DNA of 56,857 nucleotides from Bacteroides sp. (GTDB taxonomy: Bacteria > Bacteroidota > Bacteroidia > Bacteroidales > Bacteroidaceae). This document shows, in pieces, positions 9,679 through 17,359 of the stretch. The position numbers and the translations under genes are program-made. The DNA lies in the NCBI GenBank assembly GCA_017992695.1, contig JAGOOC010000014.1, positions 1-56,857 on the forward strand, read 5' to 3'. A model generated the notes under the pieces. The model was not told the origin of the DNA. It did not search any database and saw only the letters and a program-made list of their open reading frames with translations. The stretch's first letter is position 1. Every line of letters begins with the position of its first letter.

Positions 9679-10713
9679 ATGAAAATATTAGTCACAGGAA
9701 CAGCCGGGTTCATCGGTTCGTATGTAGCCAAAGCATTGTTGCTACAGGGGCATGAGGTCGTAGGGCTGGATACCATAAACGCCTATTACGACGTGCAGTT
9801 GAAGTATGCTCGTTTAGCAGCAGCCGGTATTGAGCAAGAAAGGATTGAAGAGCACGTGCTCATTCCAAGCACCCTTTACCCTGCCTATCGGTTCATTAAG
9901 CTCGATTTAACCGCTCGCGACGCACTTACCCAACTGTTTGAAACCGAACGTTTCGATGCTGTGATCAACCTTGCTGCTCAGGCCGGCGTTCGCCACTCCA
10001 TCGAAGATCCTTATGCTTATATCGAATCCAACGTCATCGGCTTCTTGAACCTGTTAGAAAACTGTCGTCACCATCCGGTGAAGCACCTTATATACGCCAG
10101 CTCAAGCAGCATTTACGGCACAAACACGAAAGTGCCCTATGCCGAAGGCGATCAGGTAGACACCCCCGTGAGCCTCTATGCCGCCACGAAGAAGGCCGAC
10201 GAGCTGATGGCGCACGCTTACAGCACCCTTTACGGCATCCCGACCACCGGTCTGCGTTTCTTTACCGTATACGGCCCGTGGGGGCGACCGGACATGGCTC
10301 CTTATTTGTTTATGGAAGCTGTGCTCGAGGGCAACCCCATTAAAGTATTTAACCACGGAGAGATGCAGCGCGATTTTACCTACATCGACGATATTGTGGC
10401 AGGGGTGATGAAGGTAGTCAATCACCCTTCGGCAGAGTCGGTTCCCTATCGCATTTACAATATTGGCAACTCCACACCCGTGGAGCTGATGCACTTCATT
10501 TCGGTCATTGAGCAAGTAACCGGACGCAAAGCCGTAAAGCAATTGATGGAGATGCAGCCCGGCGATGTGGTCAGTACGCTTGCCGATACCACTCGGTTGC
10601 AGCGCGACTTTGGCTATAAGTCCGAAACTTCAGTAGAAGAGGGGATCCGGCGATTCTATGATTGGATGATGGCGTACAGACTTATGCCAAGCATAGTTAG
10701 TAAACCGGTGTAA
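9679..10713 (+). CDS. NAD-dependent nucleotide-sugar epimerase (UDP-glucuronate 4-epimerase-like)
   Basis: An extended SDR enzyme of 344 residues. It shows the Rossmann motif GTAGFIG at 7-13, the SSSS/IYG substrate loop at 141-147, and the catalytic pair Tyr167-Lys171 in YAATK. The FTVYGPWGRPDMAPYLF and FNHGEMQRDFTYIDDI segments are typical of CapI/GAE-type UDP-glucuronate epimerases. It would make UDP-galacturonate or a similar sugar for the neighbouring transferases. It starts 18 nt after the ArnT-like gene. Its last 58 nt overlap the end of the convergent PAP2 gene, so one of the two termini may be slightly different in reality, although both frames look coding to the end. Confidence 0.85.
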   Translation: MKILVTGTAGFIGSYVAKALLLQGHEVVGLDTINAYYDVQLKYARLAAAGIEQERIEEHVLIPSTLYPAYRFIKLDLTARDALTQLFETERFDAVINLAAQAGVRHSIEDPYAYIESNVIGFLNLLENCRHHPVKHLIYASSSSIYGTNTKVPYAEGDQVDTPVSLYAATKKADELMAHAYSTLYGIPTTGLRFFTVYGPWGRPDMAPYLFMEAVLEGNPIKVFNHGEMQRDFTYIDDIVAGVMKVVNHPSAESVPYRIYNIGNSTPVELMHFISVIEQVTGRKAVKQLMEMQPGDVVSTLADTTRLQRDFGYKSETSVEEGIRRFYDWMMAYRLMPSIVSKPV

Positions 10714-11318
10714 ATGATGACGGCCGACTGCTTGTTGCCCACTTGGCGCACCCCGGTGATTTTGCGCAAAAGAAGGTACATCAGCGTTGCCCCTGTTGCA
10801 CCAACGATAGCTCCTGCCAGTAAATCGGTGGGGTAGTGCACACCCAGATAGATGCGCGAGTACGAGTTGATGACCGCCCAAATCAGTATAAAAGCAGTGA
10901 GCCAACGGTTACGGAAAAGATACATCAGCATAAAGGCCAAACCGAACGAGTTGGCGGCATGACACGAGGGGAAGCTAAACGAACCGCTTCGCTTGCCGTT
11001 AACCAGATGCACCAGCTCGGAGATGGGATTGTCGGGGCTGCACGGGCGCAACCGTGCCACTGCCGGGCGGATAAAGGTAGCGCAAGCCTGATCGGCAAAC
11101 GTGATGGTGAGCACAATGGCTATTAGGCAGTAGAGTGCCACTTTCCAATCTGCATTTTTGAGTAGCACATACAAGACACTGGCGTACATCGGTGCCCAGA
11201 TGACTTTGCCCGAGAAGCTGCTCATGAAGTAATCACCGAAGCTCGTGTAGAGTCCGTTTAGGTAAAGAAACACGGTTTGATCGGTTTCCATAAGGCTTTG
11301 AAAAAGTTCGCTGGTCAT
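10656..11318 (-). CDS. lpxF: PAP2-family lipid phosphatase, candidate lipid A phosphatase LpxF
   Basis: A 220-residue integral membrane PAP2 protein. The three phosphatase motifs are present: a KxxxxxxRP-like segment RPAVARLRP (84-92), PSCH at 117-120, and SRxxxxxHxxxD as SRIYLGVHYPTD at 154-165, with His120 and His161 as the expected catalytic pair. Five to six hydrophobic helices flank them. From memory, Bacteroides thetaiotaomicron LpxF (BT1854), which removes the lipid A 4'-phosphate and gives resistance to host cationic peptides, lies near the leu operon. The synteny here makes LpxF the leading guess, but other PAP2 phosphatases cannot be excluded. It lies 42 nt downstream of the LTA-synthase-type gene on the same strand and converges with the epimerase, overlapping it by 58 nt. 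Confidence 0.65.
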   Translation of the reverse strand: MTSELFQSLMETDQTVFLYLNGLYTSFGDYFMSSFSGKVIWAPMYASVLYVLLKNADWKVALYCLIAIVLTITFADQACATFIRPAVARLRPCSPDNPISELVHLVNGKRSGSFSFPSCHAANSFGLAFMLMYLFRNRWLTAFILIWAVINSYSRIYLGVHYPTDLLAGAIVGATGATLMYLLLRKITGVRQVGNKQSAVIIYTGLLTMLGISLYAIIQS

Positions 11319-11360
11319 ATCTTGTTCGTTTTAAAGTGGCTATACTATTTGTTGGTTATC

Positions 11361-13193
11361 TCACCTGTTGGCTATGTCGTCGTAGAGCTTCTGCAAGTAA
11401 GCTTTGCCCAGAGGCAGGTTTTTGCCCACGTGTGTTCCTTTGTCAAGTAGCTCCTTGCCCGACTCGCAGTTGAACACCACCTCATTCTCGGGCGTCATCA
11501 TGCCAAAAAGATTAGGATGGGTGAAGTACCCAAAGTGAGGCGAAGCCGGATTCAGCAAATTCTTGCTGAACGTGAACTCCTCGTGAGGCAGGCCCAGCTG
11601 ATACAGCAGTGTGGCGGCTAGGTCTACTTGCGATCCGTAGGCGTCTATTCGCATTGGTTCTTTCACCGCACCGCCAATGAGCAACAGCGGAATCTGGTAG
11701 CGTTTGGGGTCTTGCGTGTCGAAACCTTGCGGGTAAGCCCCCATGTGATCGGGAACCAGCACCACTACCGTGTTCTTCCATTCGGGCAGTTGCTTGCATT
11801 GCCTAATGAAATCGCCCACGCAGCTATCGGCGTAGGCAAAGGCGTTGGCTTGCTTGTTTGCCAAGCGTTGATACGGTACATCAAACGGTTCGTGACTGCT
11901 CGATGTTTGTATAACCTTCAAATAAGGCTCTTGAGTAGGTTCCTCTTTTAACTCCTTGAGCACACGGTTAAACAACACGTGGTCGTGTGCCCCCCATTTG
12001 CTCAACCGTTCCTTCAGCGGAAAATCTTTATCGCATACAATATTCTCGATGCCCATCGAAATCAGGTAAGAGCGCATGTTGGTGAAATCTGCATCGCCTC
12101 CGTAGTAGTAGTTCAGCTGGTATCCTGCTCGCTTTAAACTTGCAGGGATGGAGGGCAGGCTCTGCGTTTTACGCGGATATTTCATCAGGCTTGTGGTGGG
12201 TTGCGCCGGATATCCGCTCAGGATAGAGACTAATCCGCGATCGGTGCGGAAACTGTTGGCAAACAGATGCGTAAAGAGCACCCCTTCGGTAGCGAGCTCA
12301 TCGAGGCGAACGGCTACGTTGGCTTCGCCTCCCAAAGTAGCCATCAGGTGCGAGGAGAATCCTTCGAGAATGATAAACAGCACGTTGGGGCGCTGTACGC
12401 TAAATAATTGCGGAATAGAGTCTGTTACCGGCTTATCGGTGAGTTGGGCAAAGAGGACATCGGCCTCTTCGGCAGGGAAAAAACGGTATTGGTTGGCAAA
12501 GTCGGTCTCACGAGAGAGTGACTCGAGCAAACTGAAGCAGGGGTTGATGGCTGCATGATTCAAGCGTTGGTTGCTGCTGAAATAGACCTTGCCCACGTTC
12601 ATGGTCGAAGTGCCGAACCCTCCCCGGATGGGGATAAACAGCAGCCCGGTAACCAGCAAGAGTATAGCCGATGTGCGCCAACGGTGGGGCGGAAGCGGTA
12701 AGGGTTCGTGCTGCCGGATAAGCAGGCAGTAGCAGAGCCGATAGAGCCCCGCAGCGTAGGCCACCAGTGCTGCAAGTGCGCCCAACAATACGCCTATGCC
12801 GACACTTGCCAAAGCGTCTTTGGGCGACGAGGTGAGGTAGAAGAGCGGCGTGGTGTCGAGGCGGAAGTTCCAATAGCCATATAACCCCAAATCGCCGATG
12901 AAGATGCAAGCCAGCAGGATGGAGATGAAGAGAAAATAACCTTTGCGAATGGGTTTAAGCACCTTGCTTGTAGTCCAGATGGAGGCGATAAGTAGGATGC
13001 CGGGAATAACGGTGAGGTATCCGGCAAGTGAAAGATCGAGCGGAAGCCCGTTCCAGATAACCGCGAACCATTCTGTACACGACACATTATCGTATAAGTG
13101 AGCGTAGTAAGCCATGAAAATAGGTTTCTGGAGCGTAAAAAGGAATACAAAAAGGAAATAGGTGGCAACAAATTGGTTAAGCCTTCTCTTCAT
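11361..13193 (-). CDS. LTA-synthase-type membrane phosphotransferase (alkaline phosphatase/sulfatase fold)
   Basis: A 610-residue protein with about five N-terminal membrane helices and a C-terminal extracytoplasmic sulfatase-fold domain (about 270-580). Metal and nucleophile segments are visible: NVLFIILEGFSS (Glu277) and FANSFRTDRGLVSILSGYP with the nucleophilic Thr317, then WGAHDHVLFN and VLVPDHMGAYP near the end. The family moves phosphoglycerol or phosphoethanolamine onto glycolipids or glycans. As this is a Gram-negative, a phosphoethanolamine or phosphoglycerol transferase role is more likely than lipoteichoic acid synthesis. I start at the ATG at 13193, because the longer frame lacks a signal-like start and would run through the divergent promoter. 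The downstream PAP2 gene is probably co-transcribed. Confidence 0.8.
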   Translation of the reverse strand: MKRRLNQFVATYFLFVFLFTLQKPIFMAYYAHLYDNVSCTEWFAVIWNGLPLDLSLAGYLTVIPGILLIASIWTTSKVLKPIRKGYFLFISILLACIFIGDLGLYGYWNFRLDTTPLFYLTSSPKDALASVGIGVLLGALAALVAYAAGLYRLCYCLLIRQHEPLPLPPHRWRTSAILLLVTGLLFIPIRGGFGTSTMNVGKVYFSSNQRLNHAAINPCFSLLESLSRETDFANQYRFFPAEEADVLFAQLTDKPVTDSIPQLFSVQRPNVLFIILEGFSSHLMATLGGEANVAVRLDELATEGVLFTHLFANSFRTDRGLVSILSGYPAQPTTSLMKYPRKTQSLPSIPASLKRAGYQLNYYYGGDADFTNMRSYLISMGIENIVCDKDFPLKERLSKWGAHDHVLFNRVLKELKEEPTQEPYLKVIQTSSSHEPFDVPYQRLANKQANAFAYADSCVGDFIRQCKQLPEWKNTVVVLVPDHMGAYPQGFDTQDPKRYQIPLLLIGGAVKEPMRIDAYGSQVDLAATLLYQLGLPHEEFTFSKNLLNPASPHFGYFTHPNLFGMMTPENEVVFNCESGKELLDKGTHVGKNLPLGKAYLQKLYDDIANR

Positions 13194-13226
13194 ATCTATG
13201 ACACTTAAAAAGATTGAACGTGCGGG

Positions 13227-13255
13227 CAAAGGTACGATACTTTTCTTTATCTTTG
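13227..13255. promoter_or_regulatory. Back-to-back promoters for the phosphotransferase gene and cysK
   Basis: Two perfect Bacteroidetes -7 boxes lie in divergent orientation: TACCTTTG on the minus strand at 13227-13234, serving the leftward gene starting at 13193, and TATCTTTG on the plus strand at 13248-13255, serving cysK at 13286. Only 13 bp separate the boxes, so the two polymerases would compete. Confidence 0.75.
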
Positions 13256-13285
13256 CCCATTCACCCGATAAAACAGAGGTTGTAT

Positions 13286-14236
13286 ATGGCAAAAATAGCG
13301 AAGAACTTAACCCAATTGATCGGTCGCACACCGCTCATGGAGCTGGCAGGATATAGCAGCAAGCATCACCTTGAAAAGAACATAGTGGCTAAACTCGAGT
13401 CTTTCAACCCCGGTGGAAGCGTGAAAGACAGGGTAGCCCTTGCCATGATCGAAGCGGCCGAAGCAAGCGGTGTGCTGCAACCCGGTGCCACTCTTATTGA
13501 ACCCACTAGTGGCAATACAGGCGTAGGGTTGGCGATGGTAGCCACCATCAAAGGGTATCGCCTGATACTGACCATGCCCGAGACCATGAGCATGGAGCGC
13601 AGAAATCTACTCAAAGCCCTGGGTGCGCAAATTGTGCTGACCGATGGGCTAGCAGGTATGGCAGGCTCCATTGCCCGCGCGCAGGAGCTGAAAGCCTCCA
13701 TTCCCGGATCGGTGATCTTGCAACAGTTCGAGAATCAGGCCAATGCGCAGGTGCACGAATGCACCACGGGCGAAGAGATTTGGCAAGACACGGATGGGGC
13801 TGTCGATCTGTTTGTGGCCGGTGTAGGCACAGGCGGAACCATCTGTGGTGTTTCGCGTGCGTTGAAACGGCATAATCCGAAGGTGCATATCGTGGCGGTT
13901 GAACCGGCTGCATCGCCCGTTTTGGCAGGCGGAGCGTGGGGCCCACACCGCATTCAGGGCATTGGGGCAAACTTTATACCGAAGCTTTACGATGCCTCGG
14001 TCGTCGACGAGGTGATGGGCGTGTCGGATGACGAAGCCATTCGTGCAGGGCGCGAGCTGTCGCTCACCGAGGGGCTGCTGGTAGGCATCTCTTCGGGTGC
14101 AGTTGTTTATGCTGCTCGTCAGTTGGCCGCTCGACCCGAGTTTAAAGGGAAAAACATTGTCGTGCTGTTGCCCGATACAGGCGAGCGTTACCTCTCGACC
14201 GAGCTCTTTGCTTTTGATGCCTATCCGCTCGACTAA
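13286..14236 (+). CDS. cysK: Cysteine synthase A (O-acetylserine sulfhydrylase)
   Basis: A PLP enzyme that makes cysteine from O-acetylserine and sulfide. The 316-residue protein has LTQLIGRTPLMEL near the N-terminus, the PLP lysine at Lys47 in NPGGSVKDR, the substrate loop TSGNTG and the phosphate-binding GVGTGGTICG. The C-terminal segment LLVGISSGA is also typical. Length and motifs fit CysK rather than cystathionine beta-synthase. I start at 13286 because residues upstream of that Met would come from the promoter region. It has its own promoter, and the TPR gene follows after 66 nt. Confidence 0.93.
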   Translation: MAKIAKNLTQLIGRTPLMELAGYSSKHHLEKNIVAKLESFNPGGSVKDRVALAMIEAAEASGVLQPGATLIEPTSGNTGVGLAMVATIKGYRLILTMPETMSMERRNLLKALGAQIVLTDGLAGMAGSIARAQELKASIPGSVILQQFENQANAQVHECTTGEEIWQDTDGAVDLFVAGVGTGGTICGVSRALKRHNPKVHIVAVEPAASPVLAGGAWGPHRIQGIGANFIPKLYDASVVDEVMGVSDDEAIRAGRELSLTEGLLVGISSGAVVYAARQLAARPEFKGKNIVVLLPDTGERYLSTELFAFDAYPLD

Positions 14237-14302
14237 TTGGAACCTAAACCTTCCTCATTGGCACCTATGTGCTCGATTCTAAAATTCGCTAAAAAACGTC
14301 TT

Positions 14303-15124
14303 ATGAAACAAATCCTTATCCTTTGCCTGCTTGCGCTTCTCTCCTCGGTTGCCTCGGCTCAAACGTACAAAGAACTCTCCGATCGTGCTGTAGCCTATGC
14401 CGAGCAAGACAGCTTGAAACAAGCCGAAGTGTTTCTGCTCGAAGCCTTGAAGCTGGAGCCCAAGAACCCCCACAACGCTTTGCTGTTCTCGAACTTGGGC
14501 TTGGTGCAGCGCAAAATGGGGCGTTATGACGATGCCATCGAATCTTATACCTTTGCCCTGAATATCGCTCCGTTGGCCGTGCCCATTTTGCTCAATCGGG
14601 GGGCTATCTACCTCGAAAAAGGGATGACAGACCGTGCCTACGTTGACTACTGTCAGGTACTCGATAAAGACAAGGTGAACACCGAAGCACTGCTCATGCG
14701 CGCGTACATTTATACTCTTCGTCGTGACTATAAGGCAGCCCGGATAGACTACGACCGCTTGCTCGAACTCGATCCGCAAAGCTACAGCGGACGCTTGGGA
14801 CTTGCCACAATTGAGCAGAAAGAGAAGAAATTTCGCGAATCGCTCAATATTTTAAATCGGCTCTTGGTAGAACATCCCGAAGATGCAACGCTTTACGTAG
14901 CACGTGCCGGTGTAGAGCAAGAGATGGGGCATACTGATCTGGCGATGGTCGATCTGGAAGAGGCGCTTCGCCTTGATCCCGCCTCGATCGAAGCCTACCT
15001 GATACGTGGCGAGCTATACCTTGTGCAAAAGAAGAAGAGCTTGGCGCGGCAAGATTTCGAGAAGGCCATTTCGTTGGGAGTGCCTCCGGCCGATGTGCGC
15101 GATCAGTTGCAACAGTGCAAGTGA
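14303..15124 (+). CDS. Exported tetratricopeptide-repeat protein
   Basis: A 273-residue protein with a clear signal peptide (MKQILILCLLALLSSVASAQ). It is followed by about seven TPR units through the end, with the usual G/A-x-x-Y spacing, for example ALLFSNLGLVQRKMGRYDDAIESYTFALNIAP and YLIRGELYLVQKKKSLARQDFEKAISLG. It would be a periplasmic or outer-membrane-associated scaffold; no partner is evident. The ATG at 14303 is chosen because it begins the signal peptide. It may be read through from cysK. A repeat-rich spacer follows. Confidence 0.8.
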   Translation: MKQILILCLLALLSSVASAQTYKELSDRAVAYAEQDSLKQAEVFLLEALKLEPKNPHNALLFSNLGLVQRKMGRYDDAIESYTFALNIAPLAVPILLNRGAIYLEKGMTDRAYVDYCQVLDKDKVNTEALLMRAYIYTLRRDYKAARIDYDRLLELDPQSYSGRLGLATIEQKEKKFRESLNILNRLLVEHPEDATLYVARAGVEQEMGHTDLAMVDLEEALRLDPASIEAYLIRGELYLVQKKKSLARQDFEKAISLGVPPADVRDQLQQCK

Positions 15125-15274
15125 TGTGCTCTCTTTCTATTTCTTGTCAAGAGCAGTTTTATGTATTGTTAACCAACCTTGCCTGTTTCTGAATGCAATG
15201 CCGCTTGTTTGGCGAGCCTATTTGTCTTGCTTGCCAACAAACCGGCACTTTGTGCGAAAGAGATACTTTTTTGC

Positions 15275-15370
15275 ACCGTGCATTTGGCTGCCGAGAACCG
15301 TGCATTTGGCCGGTGAGAACCGTTCTCAACAGGCAAATGCACGGTGCATTGGATCGTAGTGAACCGTGCA
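15275..15370. repeat. Clustered direct and inverted repeats (ACCGTGCATTTG units)
   Basis: ACCGTGCATTTGGC occurs at 15275-15288 and again at 15297-15310, a 22-bp period. From 15297 to 15345 there is a 49-bp near-perfect inverted repeat: two 24-nt arms (15297-15320 and 15322-15345) match at 21 of 24 positions around a single central base, with TGAGAAC-C-GTTCTCA at the core. A further ACCGTGCA lies at 15363-15370. In RNA this would fold into one long hairpin. It may be a dispersed repeat family of the genome. Confidence 0.75.
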
Positions 15371-15372
15371 AA

Positions 15373-15407
15373 CAAAAAAAGAGGAGAAAGCCTTCGCTCT
15401 CTCCTCT
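15373..15407 (-). terminator. Terminator of the GH20-GH123 operon
   Basis: On the minus strand AGAGGAGA (complement of 15400-15407) pairs with TCTCCTCT (complement of 15380-15387), followed by seven Us from the A-run at 15373-15379. It ends the leftward operon, although it lies about 120 nt after the stop codon. Confidence 0.75.
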
Positions 15408-15528
15408 TAGGGTAGTCTCGGTTGAATCTAATTCATGAGTATAGAACAAATATACTACATTTTTCATCGAAAGTCAAGCATTTGAAGCAAAAAAACGAGC
15501 GGCTCTTCCTCTTTTCTATCTCTTTGTC

Positions 15529-17325
15529 TTACCAAGCGTTGAGCTGCTTCAAAGCGCGCTCTACCCGCTCGGTCGTAACGTTTACGGGAGCAAAGGGGCC
15601 TTTGAACGGAGCCAACACCTCTTGCAGTTTCTTCGCAGCCCGTGTGTCGCCTTTGGCTTCAAACTCTGCCTGCAACAGGCGTACCTTTTCGTAAGCCTGA
15701 ATACCTTCGATCAGCTTCTCGAAACGAATCGAAGTGCGGTTGCCGGGGTAAACGATATAGGTATCACCTCCGGCCCAAGCGCTGAATCGAGAGTCGAGCA
15801 GCGGTTCGAGCGGCCAGCTGTTAAAGGCCCAGCGCAGGTAACCATCTACTTTGTCTTTCGCAATGAAGAGACTGATATAGGTAGACTCGGCCGGTTGAGA
15901 GAAGGTAAACATGTTGGGCCACACCTCGGTGCAGCAGGTGTAGTACGTGCTACGCTGTCCGGCTGCCTGTCGGCGCTTCAATACCTCCTCGGGATAAGTC
16001 TGCCCCCAGGCGATGCTGTAATCGTACAACTCTTTTTCGATCTCTGCGTGATAGTTGCCTGCCAGTGCTACTTTATATTCGGGATCTACCTCGCGAATGA
16101 GGGCAATCACCTCTTGCATAGCTTTCATGGGGCGTTCGTCCATAGCGATAACGGTTTTGTCGAACCACCCTTTCTGGCGCAAATGCGTAGAGAAGGAGGC
16201 AAGCATGGCTCTCCACATCTCGTTGTACTCGGGTTTGCCGGGAGCGGTGTCGATGGTTTTCATCGAGTTGGTGGCTTGGTCGAAATACTTGAAAGAGAGT
16301 TTCCACGGAATCATGGAGTAGCAGTTAATCTGTTGATCAATGCCTACGCCCATCATAAATGTTACCCATTGGTCGAATATGGTATAGTCGAAAGCCCATG
16401 TTCCATCGCTCTTCTTCATCCAAGTGACCATGGTTTCAAAGTAGTCGTGTGTTTGTCCGCCCCAGGGTTTGTGCATGATGCTGGCAGTGATAATCTTCTG
16501 TCCGGCATCGGCCAAACGTTTCATAGTAGGGCGCATGGCGTTGAAATGGGCTTCGCTCCACAACGGCACTTGGTAGTAGCGCGCCACGGCAAAGGGGTTT
16601 TGCCACAGGTCTAGATGGTAGCTCCACTCGGCAGGAGCGGGGAGTACACGGTTCAGCACCTCGATCTCCAAGGGGAGGGTGCGCAGGGTTTTTCCATCGG
16701 CTTTCACCAACAGTTGGCCTTTGTACTTGCCTTTGACAGTGCTTTGTGGCACGGTGCAGCTCACCCAAATGGCTTGGGTGTTCATCGGTTTCACGGCCAA
16801 CTCAAGGGTGGTGTGGTCGATAGGATCGGCCACCAGCGTTGAGTCGTAGATGGAGTGGTCGGGGCGATAACCGCATCCGCCTTTGCCGTCTTTGTTGAGC
16901 TCGTCGGTCATCACGTAGCGCACGAATCCTGCTTCGAATGCCGTGGCAGGTAGTGTTTCGCCTGCCGAGTTGGTAAACTCGGACAGGGTGTAAGTGAGCC
17001 GGTCAATACCACCGGGGGTGTATACCACCGCTTGGGCTTGCACCTTTTCGCCTCGCCAAGCGGTAAGCTTCGAGGTGTTGGTGTTGCCCTCGGGAACTGC
17101 TGTTTGGCTGTAGCGCCGGTTGGTGGTTCCCCAAGCGGCTTGGGTCTCTTTCACCTTTGCCCACCGGGCAGGGTCGGGTTGCTGAGGATTGGGCAGTTCG
17201 TTATAACTGCCTATGGGGAAAGGAGGTTGCAGTGTGGGTGTTCCGCACTGGGTAACTCCTTGCTGCGCCAACAGGGTGAGTGGCAATGCTGCAAAGAGCA
17301 GGAGTAAGGTTTTCGTTCGTTTCAT
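15529..17325 (-). CDS. GH123-type glycoside hydrolase (DUF4091 family), candidate beta-N-acetylgalactosaminidase
   Basis: A secreted protein of 598 residues with signal peptide MKRTKTLLLLFAALPLTLLA. An N-terminal beta-sandwich (about 75-225) is followed by the GH123/DUF4091 catalytic barrel (about 230-590). The adjacent acidic pair Asp396-Glu397 in VIAMDERPM matches the Asp-Glu pair used by GH123 enzymes, which act on terminal beta-GalNAc by substrate-assisted catalysis. It lies 34 nt downstream of a GH20 hexosaminidase in the same orientation, so the two would act together on host or microbial GalNAc/GlcNAc glycans in the periplasm. Some DUF4091 members are uncharacterised, so the specificity is inferred. 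Confidence 0.75.
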   Translation of the reverse strand: MKRTKTLLLLFAALPLTLLAQQGVTQCGTPTLQPPFPIGSYNELPNPQQPDPARWAKVKETQAAWGTTNRRYSQTAVPEGNTNTSKLTAWRGEKVQAQAVVYTPGGIDRLTYTLSEFTNSAGETLPATAFEAGFVRYVMTDELNKDGKGGCGYRPDHSIYDSTLVADPIDHTTLELAVKPMNTQAIWVSCTVPQSTVKGKYKGQLLVKADGKTLRTLPLEIEVLNRVLPAPAEWSYHLDLWQNPFAVARYYQVPLWSEAHFNAMRPTMKRLADAGQKIITASIMHKPWGGQTHDYFETMVTWMKKSDGTWAFDYTIFDQWVTFMMGVGIDQQINCYSMIPWKLSFKYFDQATNSMKTIDTAPGKPEYNEMWRAMLASFSTHLRQKGWFDKTVIAMDERPMKAMQEVIALIREVDPEYKVALAGNYHAEIEKELYDYSIAWGQTYPEEVLKRRQAAGQRSTYYTCCTEVWPNMFTFSQPAESTYISLFIAKDKVDGYLRWAFNSWPLEPLLDSRFSAWAGGDTYIVYPGNRTSIRFEKLIEGIQAYEKVRLLQAEFEAKGDTRAAKKLQEVLAPFKGPFAPVNVTTERVERALKQLNAW

Positions 17326-17359
17326 GTCCTTGGTTTAAAGGGAGTAAGGGTTATTCGTT

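Larger units (their letters stand above)
15125..15528. other. Repeat-rich spacer between convergent genes
   Basis: No gene is supportable in these 404 bases. It contains an imperfect hairpin (arms at about 15199-15215 and 15231-15247), a cluster of ACCGTGCATTTG-type repeats in both orientations (15275-15370), and the terminator of the leftward hexosaminidase operon (15373-15407). The rest, 15408-15528, shows nothing distinctive. Confidence 0.6.

Noticed and set aside
15275-15370. Possible short CRISPR-like array
   Set aside because: Only two direct units with an 8-bp gap, inverted copies mixed in, no spacers of constant length and no cas genes.
15622-16614. 330-codon open frame opposite the GH123-type gene
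   Set aside because: Antisense shadow; the opposite strand carries signal peptide and catalytic pair of a known family.
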